A stretch of DNA of 64,000 bases, from positions 310,001 through 374,000 of the forward strand of contig CALBDS010000003.1 of assembly GCA_937927415.1 (NCBI GenBank). The letters run 5' to 3'. Source of the stretch: an uncultured Rhodospirillaceae bacterium (lineage in GTDB: Bacteria; Pseudomonadota; Alphaproteobacteria; Azospirillales; Azospirillaceae). Made by a program: the position numbers and the translations under genes. Positions 43,548 to 52,495 of this stretch are shown in pieces (position 1 is the stretch's first letter; the number at the start of each line of letters is the position of its first letter). Below the pieces are notes generated by a model. That model did no database searches and was not told where the DNA came from. It worked only from the letters and a program-made list of their open reading frames with translations.

Positions 43548-44192
43548 TCAGACCCCATGGGCGGTCAGGGCCGCCTGGGTGCGGTTGCGCACGCCCAGCA
43601 GCCGCAGGATGGCGGTGACATGCACCTTGACCGTGCCTTCGGTCAGGCCAAGCTCGTGGGCGATCTGCTTGTTGGATTTGCCGGCGCGCAGATGGGCCAG
43701 CACCTCGCGCTGGCGGGGGGTCAGGTTTTCGGTGCCGGCCACGCCGGAATGGGCCAGCGGCTCGTCGCTCGCCGCCTCCTCCCCCACCGGCAGGTCGCCG
43801 CGGATGGCCTGGGACGGAACATAGATGCCGCCCGCCAGCACCAACTGCAGCGCCCCCATCAGCACCTTGGCGCTGGAGGATTTGGGAATGTAGCCCGCCG
43901 CCCCGTTCTCCAGCGCCGCCAGCAGGTCCGACCGCTGCTCCGACGCCGACACCACCACCAGCAGCGCCCGCGGCAACCGCTGGTGAATCCTGCCCAGATC
44001 GCCGAACCCGGTCCATCCCGGCATTCCCAGATCCAGCAGGATCAGGTCGAAATCCTCCCCCGCATCGCACATCTGGCTCACCTCGTCGAAGCTGCTGGCC
44101 TCGACGAACGTCATATCACTTTGAAACTGTGCCAGCAGCCGGCGCAGGCCATCCCGAAACAACAAATGATCGTCGGCAATAAGAACTTTCAT
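43548..44192 (-). CDS. NarL/FixJ-type LuxR response regulator
   Basis: A 214-residue regulator. The receiver is complete: LIADDHLLFRDG, phospho-aspartate in LILLDLGMPG, and lysine in GYIPKSS. The LuxR HTH (about residues 150-210) has LTPRQREVLAHLRAGKSNKQIAHELGLTEGTVKVHV. No histidine kinase is encoded nearby. The start at 44192 is not preceded by a strong ribosome site. Confidence 0.9.
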   Translation of the reverse strand: MKVLIADDHLLFRDGLRRLLAQFQSDMTFVEASSFDEVSQMCDAGEDFDLILLDLGMPGWTGFGDLGRIHQRLPRALLVVVSASEQRSDLLAALENGAAGYIPKSSSAKVLMGALQLVLAGGIYVPSQAIRGDLPVGEEAASDEPLAHSGVAGTENLTPRQREVLAHLRAGKSNKQIAHELGLTEGTVKVHVTAILRLLGVRNRTQAALTAHGV

Positions 44193-44360
44193 GGAGGTTT
44201 CGCCTTTACAGCATCATCCGACTGGTTAACCTTACCCCGCCCAGGGGAAATGCTGAAACAAGGTGGGCATAGATCAATTAAGGCCCATTGTTTCCTTGGG
44301 TAAAGTGCGCTTTTGGTGCTAGGCCGGGGCATATATGACAGATGGTCATACACCCGGAGA

Positions 44361-44389
44361 GGGCCAGCCCCGAACCAAAGGGCTGGCCC
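44361..44389 (-). terminator. Hairpin terminator of the second response-regulator gene
   Basis: A 10-bp perfect stem, GGGCCAGCCC (44361-44370) with GGGCTGGCCC (44380-44389), lies 22 bases after the gene that ends at 44411. Confidence 0.7.
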
Positions 44390-44410
44390 TTAACCCTAAC
44401 AAGGAAAGGG

Positions 44411-45094
44411 TCAGGCCAGCGATGCGTGGCTGGTTTCGGCGGGCTGGTCGCCGATGCCATTGTTCAACGCCCAAATGGCCGCCTGGGTACGGTTGGAGGC
44501 GTTGATCTTGCGCAACAGGCTTTTCAGGTGAACCTTCACCGTCGCTTCGGTGATGTTCAGGTGGTTGGCGATCATCTTGTTGGAATTGCCGTTCAGCAGG
44601 CATTTCAGGATCTGGACTTCCCGTTGGGACAGCCCCTTGCGGCGGGTGGGCATTTCGGTGGTCAGTTCCTCGGTCTTGCCCGACACCAGCAGCTCGGCCA
44701 GATGGGTCGGCAGCACCTTTTCGCCCATCATCACCAGCCGCAGCGACTGCATCAGCGCCTCGCAGGCGATGTTCTTCATCAGATAGCCGTCGGCCCCGGC
44801 CCCCAGAGCCGCAGACAGGCGACGGGTGCACAGGTCGCTGGTCAGGATCACCGTGCGGATGTGGGGGAAACGGGCGCGGAGCGTGCGCACGCCTTCCACC
44901 TCTTCCTCGCCGCTGTTGGCAAGATCGATCAGGATCAGGCCCGGCGTCTGGGTGGCTGTTTCAATCAGGGACAAACCCTCGTTCAACGAACCCGCCTCCC
45001 CCATCACCCGGAAGGACGAGGCGTCGAACAGGCGTTTCATTCCTTCGCGGAACAGCTTGTTCGAATCGATCAGGAAAACATTCACGGGGTCCAT
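44411..45094 (-). CDS. LuxR-type response regulator with a degenerate receiver pocket
   Basis: A 227-residue protein (ATG 45094; in-frame ATG 45118 is possible). The receiver begins VFLIDSNKLFREG, with a single acidic residue where a DD/DE pair is usual, and LILIDLANSG contains the likely phospho-aspartate. The HTH is GLSQREVQILKCLLNGNSNKMIANHLNITEATVKVHLKSL. It is similar to the regulator at 43548. The weak acidic pocket suggests atypical or phosphorylation-independent action. The 440-base region upstream (45095-45533) is AT-rich, holds no gene I can support and probably contains both divergent promoters. Confidence 0.87.
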   Translation of the reverse strand: MDPVNVFLIDSNKLFREGMKRLFDASSFRVMGEAGSLNEGLSLIETATQTPGLILIDLANSGEEEVEGVRTLRARFPHIRTVILTSDLCTRRLSAALGAGADGYLMKNIACEALMQSLRLVMMGEKVLPTHLAELLVSGKTEELTTEMPTRRKGLSQREVQILKCLLNGNSNKMIANHLNITEATVKVHLKSLLRKINASNRTQAAIWALNNGIGDQPAETSHASLA

Positions 45095-45533
45095 GGTCGT
45101 AAGCCCGCCTCTGTTCATAGGGTTGACCGCATCGCCGGTCCCGGCGCCTGCCGACGCTGGGATGCTTTCGTGCGCCATCGGTGCGGAACCGGCCCGAAAG
45201 GATGTTTACCGATCTCCCTCCAGCAGGGCCGGCCTGCCCGCTTCGAGACAGACAGTAACCCGGATTCGCGGGTCAAAAAATTTCTCTAAAGTCAAAATTT
45301 CAAACGGCATTCGGCATATGCCCTAAGCCACGCCGGGTTCCTTTTCTCACCACCCAGACCGCGCTTCATATTACGGGTAGAGATCAACACATCATCTGGT
45401 TACTGTTATCGAATTCTTATGCGCTTCTGTTATTCTTTTGAAAGAAACATCGGGACCAGAAATGGCACCCCGTCGTGCACCGCATGGCCTCAGGGGCTAT
45501 GGGGGGCGGACGGCATGATGTATATGATGAGGT

Positions 45534-47843
45534 ATGAGCGATGCCTATGACGACGACCCCCTGAGCCACGCCGTTCCCGCGGCGGACAGCATGGCCCCCC
45601 ATCCGGCGGCGCCGAACCGTTTCGCCTATCTCGACGGGCTGAATCCCACCCAGCGCGCGGCGGTGGAGGCGTTGGACGGTCCCGTTCTGGTGCTGGCGGG
45701 GGCGGGCACCGGCAAGACGCGGGTGCTGACCACCCGGCTCGCCCATCTGCTGGTCACCCGGCGGGCGGCGCCGTTCCAGATTCTCGCCGTCACCTTCACC
45801 AACAAGGCGGCCCGCGAAATGCGCGAGCGCATCGCCGCCCTATTGGGGATGGAGGTGGAAGGCTGGTGGCTCGGCACCTTCCACGCGCTGGCCGCCCGCA
45901 TCCTGCGCCGCCACGCCGATCTCGTCGGGCTGAAATCCAACTTCACCATCCTCGACACCGACGACCAGATCCGGCTGGTAAAACAGCTTCTGGAAGCGGC
46001 CAACATAGACGCCAAGAAATGGCCGCCGCGCCAGATCCTTGCCGGCATCGAACGGTGGAAGGACCGCGGCCTGCCCCCGGAAAAGCTGACCGAATCGGAC
46101 GGCGGCGACGTGGCCGGCGGCAGGCTGGTGGCGCTCTACCGCGCGTACCAGGAGCGGCTGAAGACCCTGAACGCCTGCGATTTCGGCGATCTGCTGCTGC
46201 ACACCCTGTCCATCTTCCAGAACCACCCGGACGTGCTGGCGGAATACCACCGCAAGTTCCGCTACATTCTGGTGGACGAGTATCAGGACACCAACGTCGC
46301 GCAATACCTGTGGCTGCGCATCCTGTCCCAGGCGCACAAGAACATCTGCTGCGTCGGTGACGAGGACCAGTCCATCTATGCCTGGCGCGGGGCGGAGATC
46401 GGCAACATCCTGCGCTTCGAAACCGATTTCCCCGGCGCGCAGATCATCAAGCTGGAACAGAACTACCGCTCCACCGGCCACATCCTGGCCGCGGCCTCCG
46501 GCCTGATCGCCAACAACAAGGGGCGGCTGGGCAAGACCCTGTGGACCCAGGCCGACGGCGGCGAGCCGGTGCGGGTCAAGGCCGTGTGGGACGGCGAGGA
46601 GGAAGCCCGCTGGGTCGGCGACGAGATCGAGACGCTGCAGCGCCAGGGCATCCCGCTGGGGCAGATGGCGGTGCTGGTGCGCGCCGGTTTCCAGACCCGC
46701 GAGTTCGAGGAACGCTTCATCACGCTGGGCCTGCCCTACAAGGTGATCGGCGGGCCGCGCTTTTACGAACGGCAGGAAATCCGCGATGCGCTGGCGTATC
46801 TGCGCGTCACCCACCAGCCCGACGACGATCTGGCGTTCGAGCGCATCATCAACGTGCCCAAGCGCGGCATCGGCCCGGCGGCCATGCAAACCCTCTATCA
46901 GGCGGCGCGCACCCGCGGCGGACCGCTGGTGGAGGCCGGCTGGGCGCTGGTGGACACCGACGAGCTGAAGCCCAAGGTGCGCAACACGCTGCGCGGGCTG
47001 CTGCAGGACTTCTTCCGCTGGGGGGGGCTGGCCCAGACCATGCCCCACACCGACCTGACCCGCATGATCCTGGACGAGTCCGGCTACACCCGCATGTGGC
47101 AGGAGGACAAATCGCCCGAGGCGCCGGGACGGCTGGAAAACCTCAAGGAACTCGTCACCGCCATGGCGGATTTCGAGAATCTCGGCGGTTTCCTCGAACA
47201 TGTGGCGCTGGTGATGGAAAACGCCGAATCCGCCGGGACCGAGCAGGTAACGCTGATGACCCTGCACGGCGCCAAGGGGCTGGAGTTTGACATCGTGTTC
47301 CTGCCGGGGTGGGAGGAAGGGGTGTTCCCCAACCAGCGCGCCCTGGACGAAACCGGCATCGCCGGGCTGGAGGAGGAACGGCGGCTGGCCTATGTGGGCC
47401 TGACCCGTGCGCGGCGCCGCGCCTTCATCAGCCACGCCGCCAACCGGCGCCTGTACGGCAACTGGGTCAGTGCCCTGCCCTCCCGCTTCATCGACGAGAT
47501 TCCCCCCAACACGGTGGAAACGGACGCCGACACCGGCCTGTTCGCCGGCCAGACCGCGGCCGGCATGGGCGGGTTCCGGGATTCCGCGTCGTTCTTCCGC
47601 AACGTGCCCAACCGCCAGCCGCCGGCCCCGCGCGGGGTGACGCTGGAGGGCACGGCCTTTCACGTGGAATCGCGGCCGCGCCCCGATGCCCCCTTTGCCA
47701 AGGGGGCGCGGGTGTTCCACCAGAAATTCGGGGCCGGCACCGTGATCGGGGTTTCCGACGACAAGCTGGAGATCGATTTCGATCACGCCGGCATCAAAAA
47801 GGTGATGGACTCCTTCGTCGTGCCGGCGGATCAGGCGGAATAG
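45534..47843 (+). CDS. uvrD: UvrD/PcrA-family DNA helicase
   Basis: A 769-residue SF1A helicase for excision repair and removal of stalled complexes. The helicase motifs are in order: Walker A GAGTGKTRVLTTRLAHL, VTFTNKAAREM, VDEYQDTN, GDEDQSIYAWRGAE, QNYRS and a late TLHGAKGLEFDIVF with VGLTRARRR. The C-terminal 50 residues form the usual Tudor-like tail (KGARVFHQKFGAGTVIGV). It is followed by an unknown gene 10 bases later. Confidence 0.95.
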   Translation: MSDAYDDDPLSHAVPAADSMAPHPAAPNRFAYLDGLNPTQRAAVEALDGPVLVLAGAGTGKTRVLTTRLAHLLVTRRAAPFQILAVTFTNKAAREMRERIAALLGMEVEGWWLGTFHALAARILRRHADLVGLKSNFTILDTDDQIRLVKQLLEAANIDAKKWPPRQILAGIERWKDRGLPPEKLTESDGGDVAGGRLVALYRAYQERLKTLNACDFGDLLLHTLSIFQNHPDVLAEYHRKFRYILVDEYQDTNVAQYLWLRILSQAHKNICCVGDEDQSIYAWRGAEIGNILRFETDFPGAQIIKLEQNYRSTGHILAAASGLIANNKGRLGKTLWTQADGGEPVRVKAVWDGEEEARWVGDEIETLQRQGIPLGQMAVLVRAGFQTREFEERFITLGLPYKVIGGPRFYERQEIRDALAYLRVTHQPDDDLAFERIINVPKRGIGPAAMQTLYQAARTRGGPLVEAGWALVDTDELKPKVRNTLRGLLQDFFRWGGLAQTMPHTDLTRMILDESGYTRMWQEDKSPEAPGRLENLKELVTAMADFENLGGFLEHVALVMENAESAGTEQVTLMTLHGAKGLEFDIVFLPGWEEGVFPNQRALDETGIAGLEEERRLAYVGLTRARRRAFISHAANRRLYGNWVSALPSRFIDEIPPNTVETDADTGLFAGQTAAGMGGFRDSASFFRNVPNRQPPAPRGVTLEGTAFHVESRPRPDAPFAKGARVFHQKFGAGTVIGVSDDKLEIDFDHAGIKKVMDSFVVPADQAE

Positions 47844-47853
47844 GATCGGGCCC

Positions 47854-49047
47854 GTGTTCGGCAGAGGAACACCCAAGTTCGAGTTGCATTTGCTCCGCGA
47901 TGGGCGGTGGCGGATCGAATCGACCTTCGCGGAGGAGGCCGACGCCATGGCCTCGGCCAAATCCCTGCTGGCCGCCCGGCTGGCGGAGGGGGTGAGGGTG
48001 GTGAAATACCGCCCCCTGCCGGGGATGCTGCTGGAAACCGTGGTGTTCCAGAACATCCTGCCCAAGCCCAAGGTCAAGCCCCTGGTCCTGGCCGACGAGG
48101 GCGACGGGGCGCCGTGGTGTTACAGCCTGTCCGATCTCTACGGTTTTTCCGCCCGCTCGGTGATGGCGCGGATGCTGCGGATGTTCCTTGACCGCCACCA
48201 CATCACTATGACCGAACTGCTGCACGGCTGGGCCTACGCCCGCGCGCTGGACGAGCAGGGAACGCTGATGGGGGCCGCCATCCATGCCGTGGCCCGCCAC
48301 CAGGGCCAGACGGCCGGCACGCCCGCCGCCCGTGCGAAGGAACTGCGCGCCCTGGCCGATGCGGCGGTGGCGCGGGCGCGCGACGGGGCCGCGGTGCTGC
48401 GGCGCCTGCCCACCTTCGATCCCGCCCAGCCGGGGGAATCCCTGGACCGGCTGGAACGGTCCGGCGAAGGGGCGGAGGCGGAGTTTCTCTTCCTGGCCCA
48501 ACTTACCGACCATATGACCGGCCTGCCGTCGCTGGCCGGACGGCTGGAGGTGCTGACCGGCATGCTGGAGCGTTGCACCGCCCACCTGCCCGGCCCGCTG
48601 GTGGAAGGGGCCATGGCCGATGCCCTGGAATCGGCGGAGGTCATCAAGGACATCCTCGGCCCCCAACCCCATCTGGCCGGGGGCCTGACCGCCCTGGCCG
48701 ACGCCCTGACCGGGCGGGGGCCGGGACCGAAGGACATTCCGCCGACCGCCCTGCTGCAACGGATCGCCGCGCTGATCCACCGCGGGCTGGCCCCCACCTG
48801 CCGGGTGGTGCTGGTGGAACGGCTGCGCTCCGCCATCGGGGGCGAACGCCCGCTCGACCCCCGCGACCCGAAACAGGAACCGGCCCTGCTGGACCTGCTG
48901 GTGACCCGTATGCAGGACGAAAACGGCAGCCTGCTGGGCGGCTCCGCCATGGACGAGGCCGTTGCCCACCGGCGCCTCCGCCAGCGGCAGGCCCTTTTGC
49001 GCGCCGAGGGCATCAACGAAGTGGCGGACCGGCTGCAACGGCGGTAA
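47854..49047 (+). CDS. Unknown 397-residue protein behind uvrD
   Basis: I do not recognise a family. The GTG at 47854 is 10 bases after the uvrD stop, so the gene is probably co-transcribed. The protein has no signal peptide or membrane segment. Its first 70 residues look like a small mixed fold (KFELHLLRDGRWRIESTFAEE). The rest is almost all helical (long Ala/Arg/Leu-rich stretches, DKLT and EVIKD patches) and resembles a helical-repeat or regulatory domain. The start and Shine-Dalgarno (TAGGATCGG) are only moderate. Confidence 0.72.
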   Translation: MFGRGTPKFELHLLRDGRWRIESTFAEEADAMASAKSLLAARLAEGVRVVKYRPLPGMLLETVVFQNILPKPKVKPLVLADEGDGAPWCYSLSDLYGFSARSVMARMLRMFLDRHHITMTELLHGWAYARALDEQGTLMGAAIHAVARHQGQTAGTPAARAKELRALADAAVARARDGAAVLRRLPTFDPAQPGESLDRLERSGEGAEAEFLFLAQLTDHMTGLPSLAGRLEVLTGMLERCTAHLPGPLVEGAMADALESAEVIKDILGPQPHLAGGLTALADALTGRGPGPKDIPPTALLQRIAALIHRGLAPTCRVVLVERLRSAIGGERPLDPRDPKQEPALLDLLVTRMQDENGSLLGGSAMDEAVAHRRLRQRQALLRAEGINEVADRLQRR

Positions 49048-49169
49048 GAGCGGGGCGGCTGCCCCGACCCCGCTTGGAGGCTGGCGCCTCCAAACCTCCT
49101 TCTTTTTTATCGATAAAAACAAAGGGGGTTTGGGGGTCACCCCAAGCGGGTTTGGGCGGCAGCCCAATC
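49048..49169. repeat. Multi-hairpin intergenic repeat, copy A
   Basis: About 120 bp of consecutive palindromes: CGGGGCGGCTGCCCCG, TTGGAGGCTGGCGCCTCCAA, TTTTTATCGATAAAAA, a GGGGT/ACCCC stem, and GGGTTTGGGCGGCAGCCC. It recurs at 59361-59483, and its last unit also at 57933-57955. It sits between the unknown gene and the AcuI-type gene, whose stop codon it overlaps. Confidence 0.85.
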
Positions 49170-50166
49170 ACCCCCGCAGATCCAGAACCACACGCCCGCG
49201 GATCTGCCCGGCAATGATCCTGGCCGCAAGGTCCGGCAGCCCCGCGAAGGGTTCGACGGTGTAGACCCCGGCCAGGGTATCGGGGTTCAGATCACGGGCC
49301 AGCCGTTCCCACGCCGCCAGACGCTTAGGAATCGGGGCCATCACCGAATCCACCCCCAGCAGCGCCACGCCGCGCAGGATGAAGGGGAAGACGCTGCCCG
49401 GCAGTTCCGTCGAACCGGCAAGGCCGCACGCCGCCACCGCCCCGCCATAGGTGGTCTGGGCCAGGGCGTTGACCAGCGTGGTGCCGCCCACCGAATCCAC
49501 CGCCCCGCCCCAGCGTTCCTTTTGCAGCGGCGCTCCCGCGACGGCCAGCTCCTGCCGGTCGATGATGGCGGAGGCCCCCAGCCCTTTGAGATAGTCCGCC
49601 GTCTCCGCCCGCCCGGTGGAGGCGGTGACCGTGTAGCCGCGGGCGGCCAGCAGCGCCACCGCCACCGACCCCACCCCGCCGGCAGCCCCCGTGACCAGCA
49701 CCTCGGCCCCGCCGGGCTGGATATGACCCCAGGCTTCCAGCGCATCCACGCACAGCGCCGCCGTGTAGCCGGCGGTGCCGATGGCCATCGCCTGTTCGGC
49801 GGTGAAGGCGGCCGGGCGGCGGATCAGCCATTGCGGCTTCAGACGCTGGTAACGGGAATAGCCGCCCCAGGCGGTTTCCGACAGGCCCCAGCCGTTGACC
49901 AGCACCTCGTCCCCAGGCTGCCAGTCGGGCGAGCGGGATTCCACCACCGTGCCGGCCAGATCGATGCCGCCGACCATGGGCAGCTTGCGGGCGATGCGGC
50001 CTTTGCCGGTGACGGCCAGCCCGTCCTTGTAATTGACGGTGGAATAATCCACCCGCACCAGAACGTCATGGTCGGGCAGGTCGCCCAGGCCGATCTCCTT
50101 GAATCCGCCCTTGGGCTTGCCCTCCACATCCTCGATGACGAAGGCGGTAAAGCGTTCCGCGGTCAT
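49168..50166 (-). CDS. AcuI/YhdH-type MDR reductase
   Basis: A 332-residue medium-chain dehydrogenase/reductase (ATG 50166, GGGAGAGG upstream). It has the YhdH/AcuI pattern STVNYKDGLAVTGKGRIARKLPMVGGIDLAGTV, the Rossmann segment VTGAAGGVGSVAVALLAARGY and the zinc-free active site. AcuI reduces acryloyl-CoA to propionyl-CoA with NADPH; quinone-oxidoreductase activity is also known in the family. Although last behind the polyamine-type transporter, a terminator separates it from the upstream permease gene. Confidence 0.88.
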   Translation of the reverse strand: MTAERFTAFVIEDVEGKPKGGFKEIGLGDLPDHDVLVRVDYSTVNYKDGLAVTGKGRIARKLPMVGGIDLAGTVVESRSPDWQPGDEVLVNGWGLSETAWGGYSRYQRLKPQWLIRRPAAFTAEQAMAIGTAGYTAALCVDALEAWGHIQPGGAEVLVTGAAGGVGSVAVALLAARGYTVTASTGRAETADYLKGLGASAIIDRQELAVAGAPLQKERWGGAVDSVGGTTLVNALAQTTYGGAVAACGLAGSTELPGSVFPFILRGVALLGVDSVMAPIPKRLAAWERLARDLNPDTLAGVYTVEPFAGLPDLAARIIAGQIRGRVVLDLRG

Positions 50167-50185
50167 GACGTCCTCTCCCATAAGG

Positions 50186-50216
50186 AAAAACCCGGCCCGG
50201 TTGGATCCGGGCCGGG
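50186..50216 (-). terminator. Intrinsic terminator after the polyamine-type permease gene
   Basis: CCCGGCCCGG (50191-50200) pairs with CCGGGCCGGG (50207-50216); on the minus strand five T residues follow (50186-50190). It ends the transporter operon before the AcuI-type gene. Confidence 0.85.
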
Positions 50217-50259
50217 AGAAAGTGTTCTTCAAAACGGGCGCACCTGCAACCGAAGACGC

Positions 50260-51087
50260 TCAGCCCTTCCCCTGCAGCCGCTCCGACCGGCGGCGCAGCC
50301 ATTCCAGCGTGGACAGCAGGAACACCGAGATCAGCGTCAGGATCACCGCCACCGCGGTGATGGTGGGGCTGATGTTCTCGCGGATGCCGCTGAACATCTC
50401 GCGCGGCAGGGTGCGCTGCTCCGGCCCGGCCATGAACAGCACGATCACCACCTCGTCGAAGGACGTGGCAAAGGCGAACAGCGCCCCCGACGCCATCCCC
50501 GGCAGGATCAGCGGCAGGATCACCTTGCGGAACACCAGCAGCGGCGGCGCTCCCAGCGATGCGGCGGCACGGGCCAGATTCATGTCGAAGCTTTGCAGCG
50601 TCGCGCTGACCGTAATCACCACGAACGGGGTGGCCAGGGCCGTGTGGGCCAGGATCAGCCCGGCGTAATTGCCGGTCAGACCCAGAGGCGCGAAGAAGAA
50701 GTACAGCCCCACCGCCGCGATCACCACCGGCACCACCATCGGCGACAGCACCAGCGCCAGCACCAGCGGCTTGAACCGGCTTTTCCACTGGGCCAGCCCC
50801 AGGGCGGCCAGCGTGCCCAGGGTCATGGCCAGGATGGTCGCCGACACCCCGATGATGAGGCTGTTCTTCAACGACAGCATCCATTTGTCGGAGGCGAGGA
50901 AATCCTCATACCACCGCAGCGACAGCCCCGGCAGGGGATAGGTGAGGTAGGTGGACGAGCTGAACGACAGAGGCACGATCGCCAGGATCGGCGCCATCAG
51001 GAAGAAGAACACCAACGTGGCACTGACAACGGTGGTGCCCCAGCCGATACGCTGGATGGTGGTGCGGGGGGCGTGAGAGTTGCTCAA
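50260..51087 (-). CDS. Polyamine-type ABC transporter permease (PotC-like)
   Basis: A 275-residue inner membrane permease with about six segments. I chose the TTG at 51087, which overlaps the TGA of the upstream permease (TTGA) and lies nine bases after GGGAGG. The next in-frame ATG is at residue 31 or later and has no ribosome site. The EAA-like loop reads LARAAASLGAPPLLVFRKVILPLILPG. It works with the permease encoded just before it, the ATPase at 53604 and the binding protein at 52496. Confidence 0.87.
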   Translation of the reverse strand: MSNSHAPRTTIQRIGWGTTVVSATLVFFFLMAPILAIVPLSFSSSTYLTYPLPGLSLRWYEDFLASDKWMLSLKNSLIIGVSATILAMTLGTLAALGLAQWKSRFKPLVLALVLSPMVVPVVIAAVGLYFFFAPLGLTGNYAGLILAHTALATPFVVITVSATLQSFDMNLARAAASLGAPPLLVFRKVILPLILPGMASGALFAFATSFDEVVIVLFMAGPEQRTLPREMFSGIRENISPTITAVAVILTLISVFLLSTLEWLRRRSERLQGKG

Positions 51088-52331
51088 TTCTTCAATCCTC
51101 CCGTGTTCTGCTGGCCGTGGACCAGCTTGCCGTAGACCATCGCCAGCAGCATGGTGGCAACCAGCAGCACCGCCCCCAGCGCCGAGGCCAGGCCCCAGTT
51201 CACGGTGTCGGTGGTGTAGAAGGCGATGAAATAGCTGATCATCTGGTCGGCGGCCCCGCCCACCAGGGCCGGCGTGATGTAGTAGCCGATGGCCAGGATG
51301 AACACCAAAAGGCACCCCGCCCCCATGCCCGGAATGGTCTGGGGCAAGTAGATCCGCAGGAAGGCCACCGCCGGCGGCGCCCCCAGCGAGGTGGCGGCGC
51401 GCATGTACGCCGGCGAAATCGAGCGCATGACGCTGTAGAGCGGCAGGATCATGAAGGGCAGCAGCACATGGGTCATGGCGACGAACACGCCCACCCGGTT
51501 GTAGATCATCCGCAGCGGCTCATCGATCAGCCCGACCCAGCGCAGCAGGTCGTTGATCAGCCCCTCGCCCTGCAACAGCACGATCCAGGCGCAGGTGCGC
51601 ACCAGCAGCGAGGTCCAGAACGGCAGCAGCACAAAGATCATCAGCAGGTTCGATTGCCCCGCCGGCAGGTTCGCCAGCAGATACGCCACCGGAAAGCCCA
51701 GGATCAGGCACAGCGCCGTCACCCCCAGCCCGATGCCGAAGGTGCGCCCGAACACGTCCACATAGATGGACTGCTCCTCGGGCGCGGAGACGATCGATCC
51801 TTCCATGTTGCGCTTCAGGTCCAGTGCTGCCAGCAGGTAGAAATCGGACACCGGCCCCGACGCCCCCTTGAGGGCGCTCCAGGTGGCGCGCTCGCCCCAC
51901 GCCGGGTCCATGGCCACCAGCGTCTCCCGCGCCGTGCCGGGAGCCGGCAGGTCGCGGATCTTGCGCGCTGTGCCCATCACCGTGGTGCGCAGGCCGTTGG
52001 AGACGTAGTTGAGCCGCTTGGCGACCCCGGCGATGGAACGGTCCTGATAGCTCTGGCGCAGATCGGCGGCCAGGGCGGCGAAGGCCGGCTCGCCCGGCAC
52101 CTCTTTCCCGTCCCACCCGGACAGGGCGGCGACGGTGCGGGGCATGGCCTGCCCCACCTCGGGATCTTCCACGCTGCGCCACAGCATCCCGCCGATGGGG
52201 ATGAGGAACGTGAACATCAGGAAGGCCAGAAGCGGCAACACCAGCGCCAACGCGCGGAACTGGCGCGCCCGCTCGGCCCGGCGAAGCCGGCGCTTCAACG
52301 GAATGTCGCCTGTGGCGACGGCGGCGACCAT
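51084..52331 (-). CDS. Polyamine-type ABC transporter permease (PotB-like) with a periplasmic insertion
   Basis: A 415-residue permease (ATG 52331, AGGGAGG upstream). The first membrane segment (residues 28-50) is followed by about 145 periplasmic residues (51-195), absent from E. coli PotB (about 285 residues). The remaining segments and the EAA loop (MRAATSLGAPPAVAFLRIYLPQTIPG) are typical. The long first loop occurs in a subset of spermidine/putrescine-type systems; its role is unknown. Confidence 0.87.
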   Translation of the reverse strand: MVAAVATGDIPLKRRLRRAERARQFRALALVLPLLAFLMFTFLIPIGGMLWRSVEDPEVGQAMPRTVAALSGWDGKEVPGEPAFAALAADLRQSYQDRSIAGVAKRLNYVSNGLRTTVMGTARKIRDLPAPGTARETLVAMDPAWGERATWSALKGASGPVSDFYLLAALDLKRNMEGSIVSAPEEQSIYVDVFGRTFGIGLGVTALCLILGFPVAYLLANLPAGQSNLLMIFVLLPFWTSLLVRTCAWIVLLQGEGLINDLLRWVGLIDEPLRMIYNRVGVFVAMTHVLLPFMILPLYSVMRSISPAYMRAATSLGAPPAVAFLRIYLPQTIPGMGAGCLLVFILAIGYYITPALVGGAADQMISYFIAFYTTDTVNWGLASALGAVLLVATMLLAMVYGKLVHGQQNTGGLKN

Positions 52332-52363
52332 GACGGCCTCCCTTATTCTTGGAAACCCTTGCC

Positions 52364-52490
52364 GAAATCCCCTCCCCCAGCGGGGAAAGGGCACGGGCGA
52401 GGGCCGGTTGCGCAATTGCGGAACCACGGCCCTCACCCGGCGCTCATCGCGCCACCCTCTCCCCCGGTGGGGACGAGGGTTGGACAGTCA
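52364..52490. repeat. REP-like hairpin cluster between binding protein and permease
   Basis: CGGGCGAGGGCCG (52394-52406) pairs with CGGCCCTCACCCG (52427-52439) with one G-T pair, and inside lies TGCGCAATTGCG. Further short palindromes flank it on both sides. This CCCTCACCC...CCCTCTCCCC pattern is typical of dispersed REP elements. It would also favour excess binding protein. Confidence 0.65.
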
Positions 52491-52495
52491 CACCC

